Virus record (IMG/VR): IMGVR_UViG_3300028394_001649
Span: 1 to 45,892 of that record
DNA length: 45,892 bases
Source: a virus
Strand: one strand, 5' to 3'
A program made the translations under genes and the position numbers. Under the pieces are notes generated by a model. It was not told the origin of the DNA. It saw nothing but the letters and a program-made list of their open reading frames with translations, and ran no database searches. Positions 32,367 through 40,378 of the stretch are shown here, piece after piece (position 1 is the first letter of the stretch; each line of letters starts with the position of its first letter).

Positions 32367-33263
32367 ATGTCAGCACCAAGTCCATCATTAAATTCAGGAG
32401 CGATTGATCAATTCTATAATAGAGTTGCAATTGTTCGTTCTTCTGACAGCAGAGTTATTGATATTGTTGTGTCTGGTGGTTCTGTATTCCCAGATGCATA
32501 TGGTGTGACAGTTGTTGCTATTTCAGTTTTATCTACTGAAACTTGTGAGATATATTGGATATATGATGAACTTGGTATTCCAAGATTTTATAGTGATGGA
32601 ACAAATTACGAAAGATCTTTAGAAGTACCAATAACAGTATTTCCAGGTTCTATAGCAGTTGGAAATAATCCACCTATATCAGATCGTGGATTCTATGTTC
32701 AATTTCCAGATGGAACCACACAAGATAGTGCAGTAAATAGAACAAGACTTACAACATTCACTGCTATACAAGAATTTGCTGCTGGAATTTCTTCTGGTCA
32801 AATAATCGCAACAGATACAACTGATGGTGTTGGACTTATAGCAGCAAAAGCAATGTCTGGATCTAATTCCAGAATAGGTGCAATTCGTTTAGGATATGTC
32901 AATGGTACTTCACAGTACAATACATTGCTTCACAATTCATCTGGAACATTCACGATCTATAATGGATTCAGTTCAACTGGTTCCAACCTTTTAAATATCA
33001 GTTCTACAGTTATGAATGTAAATGTTCCAGTTTCTGGAATGACATTTACTGGAAATATTTACGCACCTAATATCGTAAATTCAGTCAATGGTTGTACTGG
33101 AATACTTGGAATCACAGGAACAACGGGAGAGATAGAAGTAACAAGTATATGCCCCAATATTATCATTGGTCTTCCAAATAATGTAACAATTTCTGGTAAT
33201 TTAAATGTTGGAGGGGATATTCAAATGTTTGGTTCCATATACATAGACGGAGGGACTTACTAA
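32367..33263 (+). CDS. Fibre/virion structural protein sharing modules with the 35545 fibre
   Basis: 298 residues. The block IATDTTDGVGLIAAKAM ... GAIRLGYVNGTSQYNTLLHNSSGTFTIYNGFSSTGSN ... MNVNVPVSGMTFTGNI (about 147-235) is closely repeated in the fibre at 35545-37734. The N-terminal half (about 1-100) contains a unique beta domain with YWIYDELGIPRFYSDGTNYERS. The C-terminus is SIYIDGGTY, similar to the VDGGTY end of the next gene; the DNA encoding it carries GGAGG as the ribosome site for that gene. Structural role inferred. Confidence 0.75.
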   Translation: MSAPSPSLNSGAIDQFYNRVAIVRSSDSRVIDIVVSGGSVFPDAYGVTVVAISVLSTETCEIYWIYDELGIPRFYSDGTNYERSLEVPITVFPGSIAVGNNPPISDRGFYVQFPDGTTQDSAVNRTRLTTFTAIQEFAAGISSGQIIATDTTDGVGLIAAKAMSGSNSRIGAIRLGYVNGTSQYNTLLHNSSGTFTIYNGFSSTGSNLLNISSTVMNVNVPVSGMTFTGNIYAPNIVNSVNGCTGILGITGTTGEIEVTSICPNIIIGLPNNVTISGNLNVGGDIQMFGSIYIDGGTY

Positions 33264-33264
33264 T

Positions 33265-34995
33265 ATGTCAACAATTCGAGTTAAACGATCAACATCATCT
33301 ACTGCACCATCAGGCCTTACATTCGGCGAACCAGCGTTCGTTGATGGAATAAATTCATTATATGTCGCAAAGAATGATGGAACATCATTGCGAGTTGGTG
33401 CAGAAATTGACACCACCGTTACTCTAGGCACTAGTGATAATAAGATTCCAACCCAAAAAGCAGTAAAGGTCTATGTTGATAATAATATCGCAGGAGGTTC
33501 CATATCTTCATTGAATGGTCTTACTGGTGCGGTTAATATTTATGGTGGTTCTGGTGTCTCCGTTGCTGCTGCTGCTGGTGGAATAACCCTAACGAACACA
33601 GGCGTTGTATCTGCGGTTGCAGGAACAGGAATTTCCGTATCGGCGGCCACAGGAGCGGTCACCTTTACAAATACTGGTGTTCAGTCTGCGGTTGCAGGAA
33701 ACCAAATAACAGTTTCTGGTGCTACAGGAGCAGTTACTGTTGCGGTAACTGCTACTCCAAGTTTCACCACAATCTCAACCTCTGGAGATGGTACGGTTGG
33801 TGGAAATTTAGTTGTTACTGGTAATCTGACAATCAACGGAACTACCACCACCGTTAACAGCAATACGATGACCATAGACGATCCGCTGCTTACCCTTGGA
33901 ACCTCGGGTGGTCTACCGATTTCCGCATCGGATTCAGGAAAAGATCGTGGTATTGTATTTAATTATTATGATACTGCTGGTCGCACAGGATTCTTTGGTT
34001 GGGATGCAAGTGCTGCTGAATTCGTATTTCAGAAGAATTCAACGGTTACTGGTGAAGTGGTCACAGGAGTTTCCTATGGAAATCTTCATGTTGCAAGTTT
34101 AGTATTACAAAATGGTGCGGTTACACCAGATACGGTTATTGGCAGTGCAGCAGGAAATCAAACTCATACATTTAGAGATTACGGCGGAACCATTGTTACC
34201 GTCAATGGTGAACCCACAACAGGATATATTCTCAAGGGAAATTCTCTTGGAGCACACACTTGGCAAAACCCAAATGCCGCAGGATTTACTGCATTCGCAG
34301 CGACTAGTTTAGCAACTGCTCGTACATTCTCCCTGACAGGTGATGTCACGGCAACTGGAATCACCTTTGATGGAACTGGCAATGTCACACTGTCCACAAC
34401 GATTGCAGCTAATTCAGTAGCACTCGGAACTGATACCACAGGAAATTATGCTCAAGATGTTAGTGTTGCTGGTTTAGGTCTTACTATAAGTGGTGCAGCA
34501 GGAGAAGGCACACAATACATCATAACATCTGGTGCGACTTCTGCAAATACAGCATCTCAGATTGTTGCTAGAGATGCTTCTGGTAATTTCACAGCAGGAA
34601 CAATAACCGCAAACTTGACTGGAAATGTTTCTGGTAGTGCTGCTACACTAACAACTTCTCGTACAATAGGTCTTACTGGCGATATATTTGGATCAGCATC
34701 CTTCAATGGATCTGCTGATGCAACTATTACTGCTACTATTGCGGCAGGATCCATTCTTGATGCAGATATTAATGCATCTGCTGGTATAGTAGATACTAAA
34801 CTTGCTACTATATCTACTGCTAATAAAGTTTCTATATCTGCATTGGATATAGATGGCGCAACATCCGCAGGAAACATCGTAGGAGCTGACCTCTTGATTG
34901 TGGATGACGGCGCAAACGGCACAAACAGAAAAGTCACGGTTGACAATCTATTCGGATCAACCAGCACTGCTATTGTTGATGGTGGAACATACTAA
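33265..34995 (+). CDS. Tail fibre protein with Mtd/fibre-N-like domain
   Basis: 576 residues. The N-terminus STIRVKRSTSSTAPSGLTFGEPAFVDGINSLYVAKNDGTSLRVG (2-45) is the pattern of a widespread fibre/tropism-determinant N-terminal domain ('IkrSt ... P..L..GE.a....'). GTSDNKIPTQKAVKVYVDNNIAG (about 53-75) is a common cyanophage-type fibre motif. The rest is a repetitive beta shaft with TGNV ... GAVTV units. Local GC content is visibly higher than in the collagen-like genes, suggesting a different origin. C-terminus VDGGTY. Likely a trimeric fibre. Confidence 0.85.
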   Translation: MSTIRVKRSTSSTAPSGLTFGEPAFVDGINSLYVAKNDGTSLRVGAEIDTTVTLGTSDNKIPTQKAVKVYVDNNIAGGSISSLNGLTGAVNIYGGSGVSVAAAAGGITLTNTGVVSAVAGTGISVSAATGAVTFTNTGVQSAVAGNQITVSGATGAVTVAVTATPSFTTISTSGDGTVGGNLVVTGNLTINGTTTTVNSNTMTIDDPLLTLGTSGGLPISASDSGKDRGIVFNYYDTAGRTGFFGWDASAAEFVFQKNSTVTGEVVTGVSYGNLHVASLVLQNGAVTPDTVIGSAAGNQTHTFRDYGGTIVTVNGEPTTGYILKGNSLGAHTWQNPNAAGFTAFAATSLATARTFSLTGDVTATGITFDGTGNVTLSTTIAANSVALGTDTTGNYAQDVSVAGLGLTISGAAGEGTQYIITSGATSANTASQIVARDASGNFTAGTITANLTGNVSGSAATLTTSRTIGLTGDIFGSASFNGSADATITATIAAGSILDADINASAGIVDTKLATISTANKVSISALDIDGATSAGNIVGADLLIVDDGANGTNRKVTVDNLFGSTSTAIVDGGTY

Positions 34996-35001
34996 TAAAT
35001 A
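34994..35001 (+). promoter_or_regulatory. Late-promoter-like element AATAAATA
   Basis: One mismatch from TATAAATA, overlapping the end of the previous gene, 15 nt before the ATG at 35017, with GGAGG between. Low certainty. Confidence 0.35.
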
Positions 35002-35016
35002 CTATGGAGGTATATA

Positions 35017-35541
35017 ATGGAAGAAGTGAATTATAATGATAAGGTCGTGCTACCATTCTTAGAGAAGAAGTGTAAAGACTTATTAAGTCTAAACCTTGTA
35101 TTTGAGGCGAAGTTATTGATTGAGCAAAACAAGGTAAAGGACTTTGAGGCTTTTGCAAATCAAGAAAATGAAAAAGTAGAAGGTCTTGTCAATCAAATAG
35201 AGAATCTCAAACTCAATATAGAGAATATCAATAAATCTATCGGCGAGTATACATCTGCCAGAAACGATGCAGTAAATCAGTTGAATCAACTGCAACAGGA
35301 TATGTCCAATCTGAATAATAGATTTATACGAGAAGAGTCAATGAAGAATAATGCCATTGGAGAATATGATATTCTACAGAAACGGTGTTCTGCTCTTGAA
35401 CTTGAGAATTCGCAATTGAAGAACACTATTGCTGAAAGCAAAGAACTAAATATTAAATATTCTGCTCTTGAAGTTGAGAATTCGGAATTGAAGAACACTA
35501 TTGCTGAAAGTAAAGTTAAAAAACAAAAAGTAGCAGTGTAA
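35017..35541 (+). CDS. Coiled-coil hypothetical protein
   Basis: 174 residues, ribosome site GGAGG just upstream. Residues ~45-165 are strongly heptad-like (Leu/Ile/Asn with Glu/Lys): NEKVEGLVNQIENLKLNIENINK and later CSALELENSQLKNTIAESKE, which appears twice as a ~20-residue repeat (ALELENSQLKNTIAESKE / ALEVENSELKNTIAESKV, about 125-170). No enzyme or membrane segment. A rod-like bundle accessory to fibres, or an assembly scaffold, is possible; the function is unknown. Confidence 0.7.
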   Translation: MEEVNYNDKVVLPFLEKKCKDLLSLNLVFEAKLLIEQNKVKDFEAFANQENEKVEGLVNQIENLKLNIENINKSIGEYTSARNDAVNQLNQLQQDMSNLNNRFIREESMKNNAIGEYDILQKRCSALELENSQLKNTIAESKELNIKYSALEVENSELKNTIAESKVKKQKVAV

Positions 35542-35544
35542 CAC

Positions 35545-37734
35545 ATGGCAAAAGTTTTATTAAAGAATTCCTTTACATCAGCATCTGTTCCTGCTGGTCT
35601 TTCTGCGGGTGAACTAGCGGTAAATGTAACCGATAGAAAATTATTTGTTGGAAATGCCGTTGGTGGCGTTGTTACTCTTATTGACCCAAATGCACTTGTA
35701 ACTTCAGTCAATGGAGCAACTGGTGCAGTAACAAACATCAATGCAGCAACTGTCACTACCACATCGTCCAATAGTTCTTCTACATTTTATCCCCTATTTG
35801 CTGGAGGAGCAGGAAACACTGCACTCTATGTGGACGATGTCACTACACCATTTACATATGTTCCAAGTAGTGGTACATTAAATATAAGAAATTTAAATGC
35901 CCTTAATGGAAACACGGGTACTTTCCTTACTACATCTAACTTAGGAGTAGTGAATTCTCTTGATAGTACTGAGTTATCTATAAGTGCTTTAAATCATGTA
36001 CCATCCTCATCAAATTCTTTTACTGTCAGTTCAACAAATTCATTAAAATTATCAGGATCAACTGTGCAATTTTATGGATCTGGTTGGGGATATACATTCC
36101 CAACATCAAATGGAAGTGCTAATCAAGTACTGACAACCAATGGAGCAACCCCAGCAACATTGACTTGGTCAACACCATCGAGTGGTATTACAACGGGGAC
36201 TGCAAATACATTCACCGCACTCCAAACATTCTCTGCGGGTATTACCTCAACTACACTATATGCCTCTGCTGGTGTGACATTTAATAGCACATCAGCACAC
36301 ACAGGTCTTGGTACATTCTCTGCTGGTATTACCTCAACTACACTATATGCCTCTGCTGGTGTGACATTTAATAGCACATCAGCACACACAGGTCTTGGTA
36401 CATTCTCTGCTGGTATTACCTCAACTACACTATATGCCTCTGCTGGTGTGACATTTAATAGCACATCAGCACACATAGGTCTTGGTACATTCTCTGCTGG
36501 TATTACCTCAACTACACTATATGCCTCTGCTGGTGTGACATTTAATAGCACATCAGCACACACAGGTCTTGGTACATTCTCTGCTGGAATAATCGCAACA
36601 GATACAACTGATGGAATTGGTGTTATTTCCACAAAAGGTGCGCTTGATACATCACCTGCAAGAAACGGCGCAATTCGTTTAGGATATGTCAATAGTACTC
36701 CGTCGTATAATATATTGCTTAACAATGCATCTGGACTTTTTACAATTTATAATGGATTTAGTTCAACTGGATCCAACCTTCTCAATATTAATTCAACAGT
36801 CATGAATGTAAATGTTCCAGTTTCTGGAATGACATTCACGGGCAACATCTCAGCACCAAACATTGTTACTGGTATATCTGGAGCGACTGGACCTATTGGT
36901 TTAGTTGCTGGTACAAATATTACTATTGCTCAATCGGGAAAAACATTTACTTTTTCTTCTAGTTCTAGTGGTGGAACACAGGTAGGAGTCACATCATCTG
37001 GTCAATTATTTGATGTTAAGAGTTGGGCTTTTTCGTATTGTGATTTCCATGGCGGACCAGGACCATTTGGTACTGTTCTTGGTGCTAGTGGTGGAGATGT
37101 TGTTTATTATGTAGATTCACCAGGTTCTCACATTTTCACTAATTATCAAAAATATACTGGTGTGGCATCTTTAAGAACTGGAGCGAGTGGAAGTTATGTT
37201 GCATTGGGTTGTGTAACACCAAGTGCTTCATATAGCACAGCTGTTGGACCATTTAGTATGGGTCTTACATTTGAATTTAGAACAAGAATTAGTACTGATT
37301 ATGGTAACGATTCTACGGCTACAAATAATTTTACTATTTATGCTGGTGTGGATGAACAGTCTGCTTTGTATCCAACTTTTAATACAAGTAATGGAGCAGC
37401 TTGTTGGTTTGAATATAATCACGCTTCGAATAGTGGAAATTGGACTGCCAACCTTTGTGAATATTTTGGAAGAACTGCTTCTGTTGGTACTACATTTGCC
37501 TATACTAATGCTGATAATAAATTTGATATAATAAGAGGTATGAGTGGTGGAACAGGACACTTCTTCATGTATATCAATGGTGTTACTGTTGCTGGATTTA
37601 GTTTCGACCAAGGACTCCTTGGACAAGGTCAAGGAAATGCCAGAATTGTTGTAAGACGAACTGCATCTGCTGCCAGTGTAACTAGAAGAACATTCGTAGA
37701 TTATCTTTCTATACTTCAGCAAAGGGGTACATAA
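35545..37734 (+). CDS. Large tail fibre with four tandem 29-residue repeats and a jelly-roll-like tip
   Basis: 729 residues. The N-terminus KVLLKNSFTSASVPAGLSAGELAVNVTDRKLFVGN (3-37) is the fibre/tropism N-domain pattern. Blocks shared with fibre 2 (TFYPLFAGGAGN, FTYVPSSG, FYGSGWGYTFP) lie around 77-190. Four tandem copies of FSAGITSTTLYASAGVTFNS plus TSAHTGLGT (29 residues) lie around 228-343. The shared DTTDGIG ... GSNLLNI block follows near 352-435. The C-terminal ~240 residues (from VKSWAFSYCDFHGGPGPFGTVLGASGG) look like a lectin-like jelly roll (WFEYNHASNSGNWTANLCEYFG), a plausible receptor-binding tip. Confidence 0.86.
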   Translation: MAKVLLKNSFTSASVPAGLSAGELAVNVTDRKLFVGNAVGGVVTLIDPNALVTSVNGATGAVTNINAATVTTTSSNSSSTFYPLFAGGAGNTALYVDDVTTPFTYVPSSGTLNIRNLNALNGNTGTFLTTSNLGVVNSLDSTELSISALNHVPSSSNSFTVSSTNSLKLSGSTVQFYGSGWGYTFPTSNGSANQVLTTNGATPATLTWSTPSSGITTGTANTFTALQTFSAGITSTTLYASAGVTFNSTSAHTGLGTFSAGITSTTLYASAGVTFNSTSAHTGLGTFSAGITSTTLYASAGVTFNSTSAHIGLGTFSAGITSTTLYASAGVTFNSTSAHTGLGTFSAGIIATDTTDGIGVISTKGALDTSPARNGAIRLGYVNSTPSYNILLNNASGLFTIYNGFSSTGSNLLNINSTVMNVNVPVSGMTFTGNISAPNIVTGISGATGPIGLVAGTNITIAQSGKTFTFSSSSSGGTQVGVTSSGQLFDVKSWAFSYCDFHGGPGPFGTVLGASGGDVVYYVDSPGSHIFTNYQKYTGVASLRTGASGSYVALGCVTPSASYSTAVGPFSMGLTFEFRTRISTDYGNDSTATNNFTIYAGVDEQSALYPTFNTSNGAACWFEYNHASNSGNWTANLCEYFGRTASVGTTFAYTNADNKFDIIRGMSGGTGHFFMYINGVTVAGFSFDQGLLGQGQGNARIVVRRTASAASVTRRTFVDYLSILQQRGT
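36226..36573 (+). repeat. Four tandem 87-bp repeats in the fibre
   Basis: Units start with ACATTCTCTG at 36226, 36313, 36400 and 36487, and a fifth partial unit starts at 36574. Units differ at only one or two bases (GCGGGT versus GCTGGT; ACATAGG versus ACACAGG). Each encodes 29 residues in frame. Confidence 0.93.
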
Positions 37735-37739
37735 ACTTT

Positions 37740-38153
37740 ATGAGATACGCAATACTCCGAGATGACACTAGAGATTATGTGATTAATATAAGAGATACTG
37801 ATATAGTATATGATTCAGATCAGTTAATATTATTAAATGATGGTGAAGTATGTGGTAAATTTTATAGATATTTCCCAAATGAAACACCAAGATTTTTACC
37901 ACCATTACCATACCATGTGTATACAACATTTCAATTTTTATTAAAATTTACTGCGGAAGAACGAGCAGCAATGCGATTGCTCGCACAAACGGATACTAGT
38001 TTGGCAGATTTTTTACAATTATGTCAATCCGCACAACAAATAGAAAATATCCATCCCATGACATTACAGGGAATGAATTATTTGGTTTATCTTAATATCA
38101 TTAGTGAGCAAAGAAAAAATGAAATATTAGATTTGAATGATAATAATGATTAA
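37740..38153 (+). CDS. Small hypothetical protein of the fibre block (possible assembly factor)
   Basis: 137 residues, 5 nt after the fibre stop. The N-terminal half has short strands (RDDTRDYVINIRDTDIVYDSDQLI), the middle has FRYFPNETPRFLPPLPYHVYTTF (about 43-60), and the second half is helical (LLKFTAEERAAMRLLAQTDTSLADFLQLCQSAQQIENIHP). The 'FTaeErAaIR...D..ladFl.ll...d.I.l..p' layout is common in proteins located near phage fibres. It is the last gene of the fibre block; the 60-nt gap behind it contains a promoter. Exact role not known. Confidence 0.6.
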   Translation: MRYAILRDDTRDYVINIRDTDIVYDSDQLILLNDGEVCGKFYRYFPNETPRFLPPLPYHVYTTFQFLLKFTAEERAAMRLLAQTDTSLADFLQLCQSAQQIENIHPMTLQGMNYLVYLNIISEQRKNEILDLNDNND

Positions 38154-38181
38154 TATCACTAATATTATCAATAGTTGACTC

Positions 38182-38209
38182 TTGACTTGAATTGTATTTA
38201 TGGTATAAT
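38182..38209 (+). promoter_or_regulatory. Consensus sigma70-type promoter abutting the dUTPase start
   Basis: TTGACT (38182-38187), 16-nt spacer, TGG-TATAAT (38204-38209), then 6 nt, then ATG at 38216. The expected transcription start coincides with the ATG, implying a leaderless transcript. Near-identical layout to 41845-41872 and 43198-43226. Confidence 0.82.
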
Positions 38210-38215
38210 TGAGTT

Positions 38216-38734
38216 ATGGAATTAAAACTGTTTAAACTTCACAATAATGTCCATGAACCAAAATATGGTTCAGAGAATGCGGCATGTTTTGATCTCAGCG
38301 CATTTTTACATTATCAGGGATCAGTAAAAGCATACACCAAAGAAAATGATCTTATGGAAATGCTTGTAACTCAGGATCCTGCTGGTAAGAATTATATTGA
38401 TATTCCTGGTGAATGGAGAGTATTGATTCCTACTGGATTGATCATGGATATTCCATGTAATCATTCTGTAAGAATTTATCCAAGATCTGGGATTTCTACC
38501 AAACAAGGGTTGAATCTTATTAATTGTGTTGGTATAATTGATTCTGATTATGTACATGAAGTTTTTATTCCTGTGTATAATACAGCACAGAAAAAGATCA
38601 GAATCTATGATAATGATAGAATTGCTCAGGGAGAAATGGTCTTTAATTACAAGACCTTAATTAATTTTACAAATGAAAGACCACTTGCGAGAGGTAATCG
38701 TGATGGTGGGTTTGGATCTACAGGAATACAATGA
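38216..38734 (+). CDS. dut: dUTPase (dUTP diphosphatase)
   Basis: Trimeric dUTPase, hydrolysing dUTP to dUMP and PPi so that uracil is kept out of phage DNA and dUMP is supplied. All five motifs are present: AACFDLSA (about 22-29), YPRSGIST (about 87-94), NCVGIIDSDYVHEV (about 103-116), DRIAQGEMV (about 139-147) and RDGGFGSTG (about 162-170). 172 residues, typical single-domain length. The C-terminal arm with motif V is intact. No ribosome site; the ATG directly follows the -10 box by 6 nt. ATGA overlap with the next gene. Confidence 0.95.
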   Translation: MELKLFKLHNNVHEPKYGSENAACFDLSAFLHYQGSVKAYTKENDLMEMLVTQDPAGKNYIDIPGEWRVLIPTGLIMDIPCNHSVRIYPRSGISTKQGLNLINCVGIIDSDYVHEVFIPVYNTAQKKIRIYDNDRIAQGEMVFNYKTLINFTNERPLARGNRDGGFGSTGIQ

Positions 38735-40068
38735 ATACAGCAAAACTTGATGATGTTGTGAACTTTCTGAAGAAGTTCGCTGGTGATGATGGTATACCAA
38801 TTATTGGTGGAACTGATTGGGAAGAGATGAATACTCTCTTCAAGAAAGAAGAAATCAAAGAAGGAATGGCAGAATATATTTCAAAGTATTCTGTATTATT
38901 TCCTTTTAGACAAATTCCAATTGAAGACTCCGAAAAGAAATTTCGTGAACTTCGTGCTGCTCCGCATATGGAATTTATTATGCGTGAATCGGGAGAAGTC
39001 GTTGAAAAATATGAGGATTACAAATATCCATATTCAACTCATGGTAAATTTGTAATTTCATTTGGTCATTATTTCAATGACATTAGCAATTACTATCATC
39101 AACGCAATCGCTATGATTGCGGATCGCATGGATTTGTTTCTCCAAATGAATACTGGTATTCTCCCGACCTACTCAAGAAAATGAATTGGACATTCTGGAG
39201 AATGGAAGATCGTGGAATCAATCATGGAAAGATTCGTGGATCCTTTCGTCTTGGAGCATATGTTGCTACTCAGTTTAAACCACAAGTAGCAAAGACAATC
39301 TTTGATTTTGTTAAGTTCAAGGTAAAGGCTCATCAATTCCGTGTTCTTGATTTTAGTATGGGGTGGGGAGATCGCCTTGCAGGATTTTATACATCAAAGG
39401 CGACTCAGTATCTGGGAACAGATCCAAATCCAAGTGTATTTCGTGTATATAAGGATCAGTGTATTGCATATGAAAAACTAATCAGTGGTAAGGATCCAAT
39501 TATCACTGATTTTCAAAAAGAAGTGAATGGGCATTTCTATGATGCTTTCCGTTGCGTTGGTTCTTCTGGTAAAGAAGTGATTGTGTACAATGCTCCTGCT
39601 GAAGATATCCTTGATGTTGTTCGCGCTAATAAATATGATTGTATCTTTACATCTCCTCCATATTTTGCAACTGAACTATATGATGAGGGTGGAGATGATT
39701 GGAAACAGTCTTGGTTTCGTTACAGCGAATATGACAATTGGTGGAATAAGTTCTACGCACCAGTAATGAAAGCGTGTTATGAATCCCTTACCGACAATGG
39801 AGCGATGATGATTAATATCATGGATCCACATGTATATGGTAAACGATATAATACATGTGATCAGATGGTAGATTATATCAAGAGTCTTGGTGGAACATTT
39901 GATGGTCAGATTGGAATGAGAATCAAGCAGCGTCCAAAAAATGTTGATGCTGCTGATCTTAAAGAACATTTAACCACAACCTTTATTGAGAATATTTGGT
40001 GTTTTTCCAAGAATGGATTTGACTTATCCCCAGGATTTGCTACACTAGAAGGACTATTTGGAGACTAA
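38731..40068 (+). CDS. DNA methyltransferase-like protein (SPPY motif; N6-adenine or N4-cytosine type)
   Basis: 445 residues. A SAM-binding motif I-like VLDFSMGWGDRLAGFYTS (about 205-222) precedes the catalytic motif IV TSPPYFATELY (about 307-317), an order seen in alpha/gamma-type amino-methyltransferases. The 200-residue N-terminal region has no recognised family and may carry target recognition or a separate function. Neighbours are dUTPase and a nucleotide-modification-type protein, so DNA base methylation or modification is plausible. It could instead modify a different substrate. Start overlaps the dUTPase stop. Confidence 0.78.
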   Translation: MNTAKLDDVVNFLKKFAGDDGIPIIGGTDWEEMNTLFKKEEIKEGMAEYISKYSVLFPFRQIPIEDSEKKFRELRAAPHMEFIMRESGEVVEKYEDYKYPYSTHGKFVISFGHYFNDISNYYHQRNRYDCGSHGFVSPNEYWYSPDLLKKMNWTFWRMEDRGINHGKIRGSFRLGAYVATQFKPQVAKTIFDFVKFKVKAHQFRVLDFSMGWGDRLAGFYTSKATQYLGTDPNPSVFRVYKDQCIAYEKLISGKDPIITDFQKEVNGHFYDAFRCVGSSGKEVIVYNAPAEDILDVVRANKYDCIFTSPPYFATELYDEGGDDWKQSWFRYSEYDNWWNKFYAPVMKACYESLTDNGAMMINIMDPHVYGKRYNTCDQMVDYIKSLGGTFDGQIGMRIKQRPKNVDAADLKEHLTTTFIENIWCFSKNGFDLSPGFATLEGLFGD

Positions 40069-40069
40069 T

Positions 40070-40378
40070 ATGACTCGTGATGAACTTTTTAAAATGCATG
40101 AAGATATGTGTTGCTCTGCACTTGACCTTATGAGAAAAAAGAATGCAGACTACGCTGGCAGTGGTAGTGATCCCTTTGCGAACTTTCGTCGTGCAGAAGC
40201 ATTGGGGGTTTGCTCCACTGAGCAAGCATTCCTTGTTCGCATGACCGATAAGATGTCACGATTGACATCATTCGCCAGCAGAGGGAAATTGAGTGTTGAA
40301 GATGAAACCGTGTATGATACTCTAGAAGATTTGATCAATTACTCTGTGCTGCTTGCAGCATACCTAAAATCCAAATGA
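40070..40378 (+). CDS. DUF1599/Nmad1-like protein
   Basis: 102 residues from the ATG at 40070 (GGAGA just upstream; an in-frame ATG at 40058 lacks a ribosome site). KNADYAGSGSDPFANFRRAEALG (about 24-46) and FLVRMTDKMSRLTSFASRG with DTLEDLINYSVLLAAYL at the end match the pattern of DUF1599 (nucleotide modification associated domain 1), common in phages. The family has no proven enzymatic role; a MazG/all-alpha-like nucleotide-related fold is suspected. ATGA-type overlap with the polymerase gene. Confidence 0.8.
   Translation: MTRDELFKMHEDMCCSALDLMRKKNADYAGSGSDPFANFRRAEALGVCSTEQAFLVRMTDKMSRLTSFASRGKLSVEDETVYDTLEDLINYSVLLAAYLKSK

Noticed and set aside
33265-37734. Diversity-generating retroelement suggested by tropism-determinant-like N-terminal domains
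   Set aside because: No reverse transcriptase, no template/variable repeat pair and no adenine-biased variation is visible in the window.
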